Shown: piece by piece, positions 11,767 to 24,331 of the stretch
How the letters are laid out: every line of letters starts with the position of its first letter
Position numbering within the stretch: position 1 is the first letter of the stretch
NCBI GenBank assembly: GCA_014898425.1
Contig: RCSZ01000017.1
Location: 868,001-932,000 of the forward strand
Length of the DNA stretch: 64,000 nucleotides
Source of the DNA: Botryotinia globosa
Taxonomy: Eukaryota > Ascomycota > Leotiomycetes > Helotiales > Sclerotiniaceae
Reading direction: 5' to 3'
Notes under the pieces: generated by a model
What the model was told of the DNA's origin: nothing
Seen by the model: the letters and a program-made list of their open reading frames with translations, nothing else
Database searches by the model: none
Program-made: the position numbers and the translations under genes

Positions 11767-12636
11767 TTTTAATCTCGAAATTATTAGTTTTCTTGATTTC
11801 TATTCAATTTTTTTAATCTTAATGGGTTGGATAAAGTTGATAAATACATATCATTTGGTCAGAATCTCAACTGCTCAATAAATCCCGAGACTCTATAGAG
11901 AAATTACAATATATCATGATCCAGCTGATATGTTCAGTCGATAGCTGGCAACCCCCAAATTACCTGGGTCTATAATCATCATCAATCTACCTTCGTGGTA
12001 TACGTTAGAAATCAAGTATTGCACTACCAGTGTGGAACAATCTTTGTACTCTCTTGACCTATTCTTGTGTGTTGTACGAATGCAATGTAGGATGCCTCCG
12101 CAAAACTCTTGTCGTAGGCGAAGTTTCTCTTGATGCGAAATGCTTACAAAACAAATTCCCATAAGCCTACCATTTATCTGAAATCAAACCGTTTCTTGTC
12201 ATTTCGAGTTCTCTGGTGGCTTTTCCCAGGACTTGGGGATTGAAACCATTTGGCATCTCCTAAACATTTCGCAGTCATCTTGACTCGACATCTAGGTAGT
12301 TTGAGGATCGCGATTTTTTGCGCGTATTTTATGACCAAAGCATCCGGTTTTGATTCGTTCGTTCCATATTATCATACTGTTCTTTTGTATACACAGCTGA
12401 ATATCCATATCAAACACACCGTGGCAATTAGTTATGGCAATCAGCCTAGCATGGCCCGAGGACACGAAAATGGGAGCACATTCTCACAAATTAATCCTGA
12501 ATGTAGCATTTGTTGTCGCAAAATTCGATTTGCATACAGGGCTCACGCCAATCCATTTGTGTCGATGGTCCTGATGTGATGTACCTTTCCATTCGCCAGA
12601 TTCCCGCAATATCCATAGATCACGACACTACGTGAA
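11538..12636. other. RPL28 upstream region and gap before the pseudogene
   Basis: 1.1 kb with the RPL28 promoter, a CT microsatellite (11719-11757) and otherwise plain AT-rich sequence. No convincing gene; short open frames here show no recognised family. Confidence 0.4.
11719..11757. repeat. (CT)n microsatellite
   Basis: 39 nt of uninterrupted CT, (AG)n on the RPL28 coding strand, at about -182 to -220 from the RPL28 start codon. Confidence 0.95.
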
Positions 12637-14709
12637 ATGGGGAATTGGATGGCAACCTCTCTCTGTTTTATGATATCGCGCGTTTTGTGTCGGTGTGCTC
12701 TAGCGATTGGGCATCACCTTTATTTCTCCTCCCTTGATAAGACTGCGGACGGGTCACCATTACTCCAGCAATGGGCTATCAGGTTTGGTACTATGTTTAC
12801 TTATGCCACTGCTTCACTATTTGCAGCCGCAGGGCTTACGATCGGCACTTATGGACGCCGCTCAAACAGTATTCTTTCTCACTCAATGGGCTTGACGATC
12901 TTTTTGCTTGAGATCAACGCCTACGGGTTTCTTCAATCTCAAAATACTCACACATGCTAAATTGGCCGTAATATTGTCAACATTGTGTTCCTCATAGGAA
13001 TTCCCCCTCCAAAGTATGTCACGATTATTGTGTTTTTCTCCGCACAGGTTGGTAGCTCTAGCAACTATTGCACCGCCTGCTAGTTTATCTGTGGTTCTAG
13101 GGATTTCTATTGAAATCCAGCCGGCGGAAGTTCCAACTCTCGATTGGAGCTCGGAAGGATTTAACTATCCAATATTCGATACAATTGGTTGGTGCTCGGA
13201 AGAGTGTACTATTCAAGGCTCGATACAATCGCTCGGCCGACAGGCGAACTTTCCGCACTCACAGAATCTGCAGCTGAAAGGATGGGTGCTCTTCCACATT
13301 ATATACCAGCCGACAATTCCCTGACTAGTTACGCTTTTGGGGCCGACTATAAAAAGTTCACCATCAACAGATGTTCAAAAGCAAAATTTCAACAGATTTT
13401 CTGCCTCACTTCCTTTTGATACAATAGCGCTTGATTCGCCTCCATTCCGAGACACTATTCTTACTCCTAATTCAACCCCGTTTTACTCTTTTGAACCTGG
13501 CTTTTCAATGCTTATGTTTCTTGTATTGACGCCGCCCTTTGCGGAGTTTGATCCCTTAGGTCTCGATAGTCAGAACCTCTGGTCACTACCGTCTAATTCA
13601 AGTATCCATTCGAAACCAAAAATACAATTATGGGTACAGACCTCGCGAGATATTTCGTATGCTCGCTAGATAGCACATCTTACAAAGTAGGTTTTGGTAT
13701 CGGAAATGGCGATCAAACAATCACCAGTCTTCAAGCCATAGGGTTTGAGCCTATACTAATGGAATCTTACGCTGACGGCTTCGACTACTCCAACCCTCGC
13801 CCATATACTGAACATGACTTCTACATCGTATCGTGTGTAGCTTTATGCAACATCTTACCGAGTAGCATTACTGTGCGTGAAGAGTTTTCTGAGGCTAGTG
13901 GGAAACCTCTGATCCACGAATCTCCTAACTTAAAATTAAGAAGTAGGCTCGACGCATGTAGGGATTTTACCAACAGTCTGTGGAAAGACGAATTTGTGAA
14001 AAACATCGCTAGTGAGTGTCACTGGATAGGAGACTACGACTGCAATACAGCCCGCTCCACTGTGTGTTTCAGCTCGTCGATGTTTGGCCAGTAAAATCGA
14101 CCAATCGATGCCACTGCCAAAATATCTGGCACGTCTCAATTCATGTGTCGCAATCGAACTTTGAATCGAGCAATTGTGGATCTCTATGAAAACTTCACCA
14201 TAGGCATGCTCAGCGCAACTCAACTGACGTGAGTAACTTTTGAAAACTTGAGGTTTTTGCAGAATTCAAATTCCTCTAGCGTTATCATTACTACTGTATC
14301 TTGAAAATCAGTCTAGGGTAGCAATAAGCAACACTACAAACAAGAGTGTAGTTTTACCCAGTCACAGGCGGCCATGTTAACAGTCATTTTACAGGAAATT
14401 AAAATACGTCAATGTAACATGTGGAAGATCAATAAACACCTTGTGCTATCTTATAGTATCGCGGCCTTCATAGCTTCCATGAGTATTATCATAGGCATAT
14501 CATCATGCATCAGCAATGGCGTCACTCATAGCACCATTTTCTCAGCTCTCATTGCCACGACGTGCAACCCCGAACTCGATGCTCTATACAAGGGTCATTG
14601 CATGGGCCCACTACCCATTGACAAGGAAATGGCAAAGACGAGACTGAGATTTGGGAGAGCTGGACAAGAATGCTGTGGAGGAAATGGCAGGGATGGATGG
14701 GTGTGTTGA
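12637..14709 (+). pseudogene. Degenerate multi-TM fungal protein gene (often auto-named formylmethionine deformylase-like)
   Basis: Pieces of one remembered fungal protein family appear in the right order but in changing frames. Frame 1 has ALAIGHHLYFSSLD and WAIRFGTMFTYATASLF from 12637; the next conserved words AYDRHLWTPLKQ and FSLNGLDDLFA are in another frame; ALRSTP-like TGFFNLKILTHAKLAVIL is in a third; ATIAPPASLSVV and VPTLDWSS follow from about 13050; GPTIKSSPSTDV from about 13337; LWVQTS and then CSLDSTSYKVGFGIGNG change frame again near 13640; the tail with YSIAAFIASMSIIIGIS, ATTCNPELDAL and TRLRFG ends at 14709. At least two shifts fall between adjacent conserved residues, where no intron fits. 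Introns may explain some later changes. The family name is from memory and says nothing certain about function. Confidence 0.68.
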
Positions 14710-16401
14710 AGTTGAACATGTGGGATTTGGTTTTGAGGATGATGTGATGAGATTGAGAAAGCCTGGGTTTTACATTTGAAGTGAAATATGCTTATATGGG
14801 GTCTGAAAAGATTATGTCTTGGAAATGAGCGTTCCCGGTGACTGAAATATGGAGGAGGGTCTCGGACATACGGAATGTATGAGATGTACGAATCTTAGGG
14901 GTTGTTCCAATTTATCAATGGCCATAAAGTAACATAAATGCTCGGGATAGGAGTTTATTCATGTATTACAAGATGTCTGCCTAGGACGAAACGTGCTCTG
15001 ATTCCATAGCAATTCGCTACAGCTATTCATCTCGTCTCATTGCATTAAGCAATCTACAAACTCGCATCCTTCATTTTCTATTCAAGTCACTGTCAGACAA
15101 TCGACCATATGTTATATCGGTTGAGGCAATTAGATCAGACTTGCTCTCTGTTACACTTTCGAGACAATGTGTATTTCACACAGCATCAAATCAACCTCCA
15201 GTAGCTCTTTCTTATTTCTTCGCTTCACAAACTCACTCAAGATACCAAACCTACCACACTCATCAAATGACCAACTGACCCGCACACTCAGCCCCTTGAT
15301 ACATTCATTATGTTACCTATACCCCAACCCCCGAAATTGGTGAACCTTATGGAATTATCTCTGATAGAAAGATATTAGCTTGTAGTTGATTCGGTGCTTC
15401 CTTCATGGTAAGTTTTATTGCACATCTGAATCTGGAAGGTTCGGAAAGACGTAAAAAGATCAGTAATCTCACTATTCAATGTAAAGTATTCGATGCACCA
15501 AGGTGGATAGTTTGAATTCGCTTCGGAATGATTTTATGTGAAATGTCTATTTTGTTTCGGTGCATTAGTGGATTCACACTTCAAAGACTTTTCTACAAAG
15601 TATACTCGTATGCGAAAGCAAGAGTTAAGTTTACACATTCGCATCCCAAAATAAACACACTCCCGGTGAGCCGGCAGACAAACTTTCAATGCCCCGTCCG
15701 CCCCGGAAACCTTAACCTTCAGCGCACCCGGATCATACCACATAAAATCCACACCTCCTTACCGCCATTTCACACATCCGTATCCGTGTCCTCATCCGCA
15801 TCCGTCCGTGTCTCATCCATGATCCATCCATGATCCATCCACCCCTCCCTCCATACCCAAAAGTCAGCGGCGGCTCGCCAGGGCCCAGCACCATGCCATC
15901 CATGCACGGCTTCCACCTGCAATGAAAAGCTACACACAGACGCAAACTCAATTATTCATCTTGGATTCTTGGCATGCATCCCTACCCGCTCTCGCTCGGC
16001 CTACTTCCCTTTTCGACTCGGTGCTCAGGGCTCACTTAGCCTGCAGCGCAGCCATTTACGAAGTACGATTTCTTTACCCACGAAATCCTCACACTCACAC
16101 ACCTTTATTAATATCGTTCGACAGCGACATCGGCTTCGACTTCATCCTCTCTCCTTCTCATTCGTCCTGTGATATCATCCCGGCAGGCTACTCCCGCCTT
16201 GGCTTCTGTCAGTAGTAACTTGGAAGTACCTGTGTTGGTCTGTTGCATAATATCCATAAAGTATGTCGTAGCGAGTGACCCTTTATTTCAACATGTTTTC
16301 GGTCGGTACTCGCACTGTACGTATATTGGGCCTCGAGCACCAGACCAGCCAAGCTACAATTGCTTGGACATCAAAGTCCTGATAAGAGAAGGAAAATACT
16401 G

Positions 16402-16429
16402 TAATAGATTACCGGTAATAGATTACCGG
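16402..16429. repeat. Tandem 14-mer containing an ATTACCGGTAAT palindrome
   Basis: TAATAGATTACCGG is present twice head to tail (16402-16415, 16416-16429). The junctions create the perfect palindrome ATTACCGGTAAT. Confidence 0.85.
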
Positions 16430-16525
16430 TAAATAGATTGACGTTCTATAGGTACTTGAGTAAGATATTGCAGTTGTAAGCAGACAGCGATTTGTTCGTC
16501 TATGATCATCTCAACTTCCTCAACC

Positions 16526-16551
16526 TCAACGTCAACGTCAACGTCAACGTC
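16526..16551. repeat. (TCAACG)n hexanucleotide repeat
   Basis: About four copies of a six-base unit TCAACG. Confidence 0.85.
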
Positions 16552-16667
16552 ATATAAATATAAATATACAAAACAAATCCATCTACCTGCATCCCCTCCC
16601 CATCCCCATCCCCTCACCCCCACCCTCGGCCCCAACATCCGAGCCGGGAATAAAATCTCCCACTATT

Positions 16668-16703
16668 ATTACCATTACCATTACCATTACCATTACCATT
16701 ACC
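16668..16703. repeat. (ATTACC)n hexanucleotide repeat
   Basis: About six copies of ATTACC followed by CTACCTAC. Confidence 0.85.
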
Positions 16704-16784
16704 TACCTACACTACTCAATCAATACTTACTTCCTCAATCTCTACCCAGTACCTACATATCTAGTAACTACATATCTAGTAACT

Positions 16785-16854
16785 ACACACCTCAAACCAC
16801 ACACCTCAAACCACACACCTCAAACCACACACCTCAAACCACACACCTCAAACC
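16785..16854. repeat. 14-bp minisatellite, five exact copies
   Basis: The unit ACACACCTCAAACC repeats exactly five times, then trails into ACACACC. It lies about 0.5 kb upstream of the MFS start codon. Confidence 0.9.
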
Positions 16855-17108
16855 ACACACCACACCCTCACCTCAAATCGGCGTGTGAAGATTGCAAATC
16901 AAATATCGATCCATCTGCTTTTCTTTTCTTTCCATTCTGTCAAAATTCAACCATCGTCTAACCTTATAATATATCTTCACATAGGTATTCACATCACATA
17001 TCTATCTACCTGCAAAAATCAAATCATCATCCGAGCTTCAACTCCCTTGCCTTACGATATTTTCTTCAAGACTTGCTCGCTCGATGTGGGGGATCCACTT
17101 TATCTATC

Positions 17109-17150
17109 TACCTAGGTATCTATCTATCTATCTATCAATCTATCAATCTA
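17109..17150. repeat. (TATC)n / (TATCAATC)n tetranucleotide tract
   Basis: TATC units, the later ones with ATC insertions, about 190 nt before the transporter start codon. Confidence 0.8.
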
Positions 17151-17334
17151 TGACTCCTACAACCGAATGATTCAGACGATGAATTTTTTCCCTCTCTCGG
17201 TGGATTCCAGTTTTTAGATAGATTCTTTTATATAATTCAGGATTCTTTTGTTGGAAAGCTTGCTGGATTTCTGAATATTATATTATATCATACCATACCA
17301 TATACATAATCCCCAATTGGGTTCTCCATCCAAA

Positions 17335-19333
17335 ATGGCCATCTACAATTCCAATCCCAATCCCATGAATCCAGGAACCTCCACTGAAGAGCCCTCCACC
17401 ACCTACCCATACCTCGCATCCAATCCAACACAAAACTCCAATCCCGACAAAGAAATTGCGAGCTCACCCCACCATCCCGATCACTCCGATCCCGAGCTAA
17501 CCACAGGTTCCGAGGAAAAAGACGCAGCATTTGCAGAAACGCGGGCGCGGAGAACTCGAACCAATGGAACCCAAGTGACGACCGCGAGCTGGAGAGCTCT
17601 GGGGCCGCCGCCAGATGGAGGAATGAAAGCTTGGGTGCAAGGTGTGTTTTTTGTTATTTCTTTTTGAATTTTGCGGGGTAAGAGGCGGGGGAGGTGGGAT
17701 TGGAGGAGGGATGAAACAATAAATACTTGTGAGGAAGGCTGTGGCGTGAAAAGGAAAAGAGAAGGAGCACTGTTGAAAATGCGAGAAATTGTAGGGACAG
17801 CATTGAGAGATCAGGCGCCGATATATCTCGCGCGATAGTAGTCTCCATCCGAACTAGCAGCGTGCAATCCTCGCAAGTGCAGGTACAAGTCCAAGGAAAC
17901 CTGCGAACATAGATGCGAGAAGAAAAATAACAAGACAAATGAGAAAACCGCGCCGAAGCACGCCTAAACTGTACATTAAATTGAATTGCAGAAAATTGCT
18001 AGGGGGATGTCAGTGGTTGAATATTAGACCTTACCGAACCATGCACTGACTTCAATAATTTCCACAGTCATCCTCAGTCATCTTGTCATCATGAACACAT
18101 GGTAAGTACTCCCAACCATTTTCAATACCTCGCATCTAATCTGACACCACCACAGGGGGTTCATAAACTCTTTCGGCGTCTTCCAAACGTACTACGTCAC
18201 CAGCCTCAACCGCCCCGCCTCCGATATCTCCTGGATCGGCTCCGTGCAAATCTTCCTCCTCTTTTTCATCGGTACCTTTACCGGGCGTCTCACCGACGCT
18301 GGATATTTCCGCTCCGTATTCCTCATCGGCACCATTATCGGTCTCGTCGGAATCTTCATGACCTCCATCTCCACGACCTATTGGCAAGTATTCCTGGCGC
18401 AAGGAATCTGTATGGGTCTCGGTAATGGCTGTTTATTTTGTCCTGCTCTCGCAACTCTCAGTACGTATTTTAGTACCAAGAAAAGTTTGGTGATAGGGAT
18501 TGCGGCTGCGGGAAGTGCAACTGGTGGTGTGATTTTTCCAATCATGGTGCAGCAGTTATTGCCCAAAATTGGATATGGGTGGACGATGAGATCGCTGGGT
18601 CTCATTCAGTTAGTGTGCCTTGGAATTTGTAATATTGGGATTAAGCAGAGAGTTCCTCCGAGGAAGAGTGGTGCTTTGATAGACTATCCATCATTCAAAG
18701 ATGCTCCATATGTGTTATTTGCAATTGGGATGTTTTTCGTAAGTTGTGGCAATCGTGTGTTAATTGACACACACTGACGATAGCAAATAGAACTTTTGGG
18801 GCTTATACTTTGGTTTCTATTACCTTGGAGCGTACGCAAGATCCATCATCGGATTGCCACTTGCAGAATCGATCAATATAATAATCATACTGAATGCCGT
18901 TGGGGTGGTAGGTCGCGTCCTACCAAACCACCTGGCAGATCGAGTATTTGGACCCCTGAATACACTTATTCCAATAGCAATCATAGACAGCCTTCTTTGC
19001 TTCTGCTGGATTGCCGTATCATCAAGAGGTGGTTTGTATGCATGGTCGGTTATGTATGGAATCTTTGCGGCAGGTATCCAAGGACTCTTTCCAGCCACTT
19101 TGAGTAGTCTCACCACAGACTTGAGAAAAGCTGGCGTTAGAATGGGAATGGTATTTACCGTTGTAAGTTTTGCTGTCTTGACGGGTCCTCCTATCGGGGG
19201 AGTGTTAATTCAGAAGAAAAATGGGGGATATGAGTACGCGCAAATCTTTGCCGCTGCTGACTTGCTCATTGGGACTGCATTCTTGATAATGGCAAGGTTA
19301 GCTAAATCCAAGAAGTTGTTTACTAAGATGTGA
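17335..19333 (+). CDS. MFS transporter, monocarboxylate permease-like
   Basis: Four exons: 17335..17641, 18068..18101, 18156..18738, 18791..19333; 488 residues. The first intron is unusually long (426 nt) and the second exon only 34 nt, yet the join yields WVQVILSHLVIMNTWGFINS without interruption, matching the family. The ~100-residue Pro/Ser/Asn-rich cytosolic N tail ends in PPPDGGMKAWVQ, the usual lead into TM1 of the fungal monocarboxylate-transporter-like (MCH/MCT) group. About 12 hydrophobic segments follow, with GVFQTYYVTSLNR, GTFTGRLTDAGYFR (the MFS motif A position) and GRVLPNHLADRVFGPLNT in the second half. The substrate cannot be read from sequence; some members work beside secondary-metabolite clusters, but none is seen here. 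Confidence 0.88.
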
Positions 19334-22249
19334 GAAGGGTGGAGGTCCAAGCTAGACTGCTATTATGATTGCGGCTATTAGTCTGTCTCATTGCACCAGT
19401 AGAGAGTAGATAAATACGAGTCCCGGGGCGTTTGTCATCGGATGTTTCCGGTAGTCAAATGATACCCGCGCTGCGCTCGTTGAACACGCAAGCTAAGATT
19501 AAACCTTCTGGGGTAAACAAGACATGACTGACTACAAGCCCCATCAACCCCAGCCACAAGAGATGATTATTAGGGTTAAGGTTCCAAGGTTTCATAACAT
19601 TGTGGAAGCAGTCCTTATTTAGTACTCACCGATGGTGTCACCGATAGTGAAAGATAAATGCAAGTGAAAAAGCTTTCAACCTTTCCTGACATCACCTGCG
19701 GCATACTAATCCAGATGCGTGAGCATGGAAGCCATTCACATTTCCAGATCGGCTTCCTTACCGCATCTGCTCAAAAGTGGTAAAGCGGAGATTTCCATTG
19801 TGTCCGTTTGTGGGATACCCGCTATCCGTAGATGATTCGGTACAATTTGAAGAGCAGAGCCCCATAATATGACCGAAGCAACACGTGAATTGTGGTGCTG
19901 TAAGGGTGCAACCATAATGAAAGCATGAAAGTTAAAAGGCTGAGCGTTCAAGGTTGACCTCGAGAGAGTGGGCCCTGTGAAGGGGTATTGACACATCGAC
20001 CGCATTGTAAGCATGCACGCATAGCTACCATGCCTAGGGAGTTAGCCACGCATTAGCATGGGACTGATGGGTCCAGGGTTCATTCAATGTTTCCGCAAAT
20101 TTGTTTCTAACCATTAAGCTGCAACTCTCTATTGCCCTTCGACAACCAAGTCGACGACAGTTGGGGAAAGTGAAGCCAGAAAATAAACCTTAAGCAAATG
20201 AAGCAACCCGCTACCGGAATTCAGGAACGTGCTATTCCTAGATCTAGGCCAAGAAAACAAATTGGCACCAGATTGGAATAGCCAAAAACTGAGTGGAAGT
20301 CCTCAAATTGCGATAAAACAAAAACCCATTTTGTTGCTTCTGAAAACCCAACAGTGATATTTGAAATCCCATGGATAGCTTGAGCCTTGTCGACAACCGT
20401 CAGTGTTTGCAGGCATCTGCCGGCAAGTTACAGTCACTAAAATCTTTAATAAATGTTCCTCCTTGCCAAGAGTGATTGTAAGCTTCAACCCACAAAGGCC
20501 ATGGCCATACTTAGAAAGCACCTAGTAAGTAAGGCTTAGCTTGCCTGTGTGCACACTGGGAGGCTACGACTGTCGAAGTCTTGTATAGTCATAGGCTTGG
20601 GTGTTGGCATTTTTGTGCTACAAACATCCCGACTCTTAGGAGAATACCGGTAAGGTAAAATTGATGCTAGCTAGTCTAATGCTAGAAATTAAGTCAGCTT
20701 GGTTGCTCTCGTTTGTGGTGTGACATCTCAAAGACAAATGAGATAGGATACTGCAGTCTCTCCATAGCCCTATCTGTTCTTTTTCTTTGCTTAGAAAGAG
20801 GAATTTTATGCATGTATTGCAAAGCTGTAAGACAACAATGATCTTGCTGGCTTTGTTGTTGTTCCAAGTACTCTAATAAGCCTATAGCCTTATGAGTATG
20901 TGCAGGATGAACCGATGTTGCCGCATAATTCTTCACCCGATTTTTCCCTATAAATATCATGCTTTCCGTTATATCTCGTATAGGCACGGTATTGGCGGTA
21001 GCCGAAAGGGTTGGTTTGACGCATGCATGCATGGTCTTTGGAAAGAAAGATGACAGCGGGGCGACGGGTGACGTTTGAAGTTGAGACTTGTCATTGGGAA
21101 TGATTTGCCAATAGAGGACTTGGTGAACGGACGGGTACGACCCATTATACGATCTTGCTACCCTTCTTTTTGGTTGCAACGTATGCTCAACGAACCTTGA
21201 AAGATCGATGGTAGGACCCCTCTCAGGGGGAAGCTTATGCAGCTGTAGATTGTAATTTTTGTGATCGACTCCCTTGTGCAAAAATGGAATCCAATCAAGA
21301 CTTGAGGATAAATCTTACCCAAAACTCTAAAAGATGAAGCGTACGATGAGGAAAGATTCATTTTCGTAATTACCTCGAGCTGCCTCGATGATCCTGCTTC
21401 ATTTAGCGGTTAAGAGATCAAACGCAATCTCATAAAGATGATGCTACTTTCGTACGGATGGCATGGTATGATGGCCCGACTCCCTGGAAGTAGTTGGAGT
21501 AAGGTGTTGAACCTTATGTAGTGATATCCCCAGTGCAGCGTCTTTCAGCTTGTTATAGATCACATTAGTGATAAAGTCTGACAAAATGAGTATAGAGCAT
21601 TTGAAACCTGTCAATGGGAGAGCGTTATACTAGGTGTAGCTATTGGTGGAGGAAATCACAAGAGCAACGGGTCCATAGCAAGATGGATAAGATAGGGAAA
21701 GACTCAGTATTCGGATTTAAATGAAGTTATTGATGGAGTTTTGGTATGTGCGTCGTGCGGCGTGCGGCATGCGCACTGTATTCAATTTGTGACGAGAAAA
21801 CATGACTTGCAGCTAATAAAGTTTATTGCGATGTGAAGATTCAAGAATCAAGATTGATGAATGAAGTCTGGAAGAAGCTTAGGAGATTTGTGTATCTCGT
21901 GTATTTGCATCAGACTATCAGTTGCGCGATTTGCTCAATCGGCCTCACCGTAAAGATTACACATTCCCTGGCGAGCCCGGGTAGGTGCATGTAGAGGAAA
22001 ACTCTAAATTGTATCAGATGCTGCGTGCAAAGTTCTACACTGCAACCTTCCGGACTTGACCTAACGGGCCACGATCACTGCTGCTGCTGCTGATGGTGAC
22101 GATGGTGACGATCATGATGATGACGACGATGAAGCCGTGTGATGAAAGAAGTCAGATAGATACCGTTATCGAGATATTTTCTTTGAGACGTAAGTGCTCG
22201 GGTTGGGGAAGAACTGCAGCCAGGAGAAGGAGATGGGGAATTTATCAAG

Positions 22250-22254
<5 letters not shown>

Positions 22255-22287
<33 letters not shown>

Positions 22288-22313
22288 CCTCCCTCCCTCC
22301 CTCCCTCCCTCTC
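22255..22313. repeat. (CT)n followed by (CCCT)n
   Basis: A compound microsatellite: about 29 nt of CT, then CCCT units to 22313. Confidence 0.93.
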
Positions 22314-22413
22314 GGTCCTTTTTACCACGAGCAGCACGAGAAATGTGACATTATGACTTTCAAGCATGCATGCACGTGTCGGGTGTCGGGGTCCAAAGCA
22401 ACTTGCGTCCTTG

Positions 22414-22455
22414 TTCTTCTTCTTCTTCTTCTTCTTCTTCTTCTTCTTCTTCTTC
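22414..22455. repeat. (TTC)n trinucleotide repeat
   Basis: About fourteen units of TTC. Confidence 0.93.
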
Positions 22456-22784
22456 ATTCCATGCAAGATATTTGGGCTCGGGAAGTAAAACTCTGGAATC
22501 TGCAGTCTGTACCCAATATCTGGTCAACGTTCCCGCATCCTATGCTGTATTGGAGAAAGAATGCATAAGCTTATAATATAAATTCAGGATTTAGAAACCA
22601 AATCAATCTAACGGTTTTCTAGAAGCCGCCATCCCCGCCTAAAATGTTCGAAATGGCGGTGCATCAATGCATAAGTCAGGTCCCCAGAGATCATTTACTG
22701 GAAGAGGATTGGTTTTGAGATGGGTGTTTAAAGAATTCTCCATGAGGCATTTAAAAGATTTTAGTCTGTATGGGAAAGAGATAC

Positions 22785-22829
22785 CGAGAGAGAGAGAGAG
22801 AGGGAGAGAGAGAGAGAGGGAGAGAGAGA
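22785..22829. repeat. (GA)n with GGGA interruptions
   Basis: GA repeat broken twice by AGGG. Confidence 0.92.
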
Positions 22830-23259
22830 TAGACAATAAGATGTTGACAATTTATTAGATAATCCAAACTACGCAGGTGTATAGTTAGCTGTACTTTGAC
22901 TGTTCAATGCTCATATGAGAAGAAGGATCCTTTAGTCCGTCAATCTGGATGGATCTGGATGGACTCTGTCGATGATACTATTCGTAGTTATACGTAGATA
23001 TCACGGCCAAATGGAAATACCTTGGAACGTCCGTAATGTCTAGCCGCTTTGATCTGTGGAATGTCTACTGGCGCTCTACTATTTTGGCTGACTATCTCGC
23101 CAACCCCTTCTTCAAAGTTCGTACCTTGGTCCATCGTTCTCGATACCCATAGTTTCCCACATCCGTAGTTCCCTTTATCAAAGTTCAAACTATATTTCAA
23201 ATGTAATCAAGCAATCACATATACCTGGCAGGCTGGATCTGGCTTCTGGCTCCTGGCTT

Positions 23260-23326
23260 CTGGATACTGGATACTGGATACTGGATACTGGATACTGGAT
23301 ACTGGATACTGGATACTGGATACTGG
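23260..23326. repeat. 7-bp tandem repeat (CTGGATA)n
   Basis: About nine and a half copies of CTGGATA. Just before it (23231-23259) are diverged CTGG-containing units. A second, unrelated tract of CTCTAGT/CTCCAGT units follows at about 23475-23535. Confidence 0.9.
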
Positions 23327-24299
23327 CTCCAAATTAGGTTCATCTTGTCAAGTTCATTTTAGTTACTCTGTCACAGAGATCCCATCCAATATCTATCTAT
23401 CTACGTTCAAGTTTCATCACACCTAGATTATGACAGCCTCACCATTGCACCAAGAAATCCAACGTCTACTAGCCAATATCCTGTCTCTAGTCTCCAGTCT
23501 CTAGTCTCCAGTCTCTAGTCTCTAGTCTCTAGTCTCCAGTAGCCAATATCCAATATCCAATGTCCAATATCGTAGTAATATCCCACATATCAGAAAGTAT
23601 AATAGAGTTCTATCAGAAACCACAGATCATCAATGGTACCCAACTGCCCTTGTATCACAACACCGTCAGGGATTCCTCTCATTCCTCTTATTTCTCAGAA
23701 TTATCACTGCCATCGACATCCACAAATACCTAGGTGATCATTCCCACTTGAGCCACTGTCCTCCTGAAGAACCATTCACACGAATCACAATCCCCTCCAA
23801 AGTGTCCCATTCATGAGTCTATATACGACAAATCCCAACTTGTCCGAATTGATCATCCCAAGGATTTCCACCTTTCATCAAGTAAATGCTCTTTTTACTT
23901 TCTGTCCCTCCCCGAAAACGTCAAGCTCTCCCTCTCACTCAAATTTACAAGGGTTTACATCGATAGCAACCCTGTAAACGTGTAAATATTTGTCTCTTAT
24001 CCCCCCAATATTCGACATTCAAAAAGCGGTTGGATTGTAGGAAGACGAAGAGAAAGAAGAAGAAGAAAAAGCAGCAGAAGAAAAAGTTGGTTGGGTCTTA
24101 TACATACCTACATACCTACATACCTACATATACTCGAGTACACAACTTTACACATTCACCACCGGCTTCCTCTTCAGTTGATTCTTCCAAGGTTGCGTTT
24201 GATAGCGAAGACGACAGTGAAGAGTTTCAGATTCCAATTCTTTCTTCTAGAATTCTCTTGGAAAGGGGTTGAACCTACCTATTAATCTTTTTATTCATT

Positions 24300-24303
<4 letters not shown>

Positions 24304-24331
<28 letters not shown>
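24304..24331. repeat. (GTCT)n tetranucleotide repeat
   Basis: About seven GTCT units inside the presumed leader of the zinc-cluster gene. Confidence 0.9.

Larger units (their letters stand above)
14710..17334. other. Gene-free region upstream of the MFS transporter
   Basis: 2.6 kb without a supported gene. The right half is dense in simple repeats, listed separately (16402-17150). It probably contains the transporter promoter and leader. Confidence 0.45.

Noticed and set aside
12637..19333. Secondary-metabolite cluster around the MFS transporter
   Set aside because: No polyketide synthase, peptide synthetase, terpene cyclase or tailoring enzyme is near; a transporter alone is not enough.
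20694..21281. 195-codon open frame on the minus strand
   Set aside because: No recognised family, no intron or promoter logic, and the length is expected by chance once or so in 64 kb.
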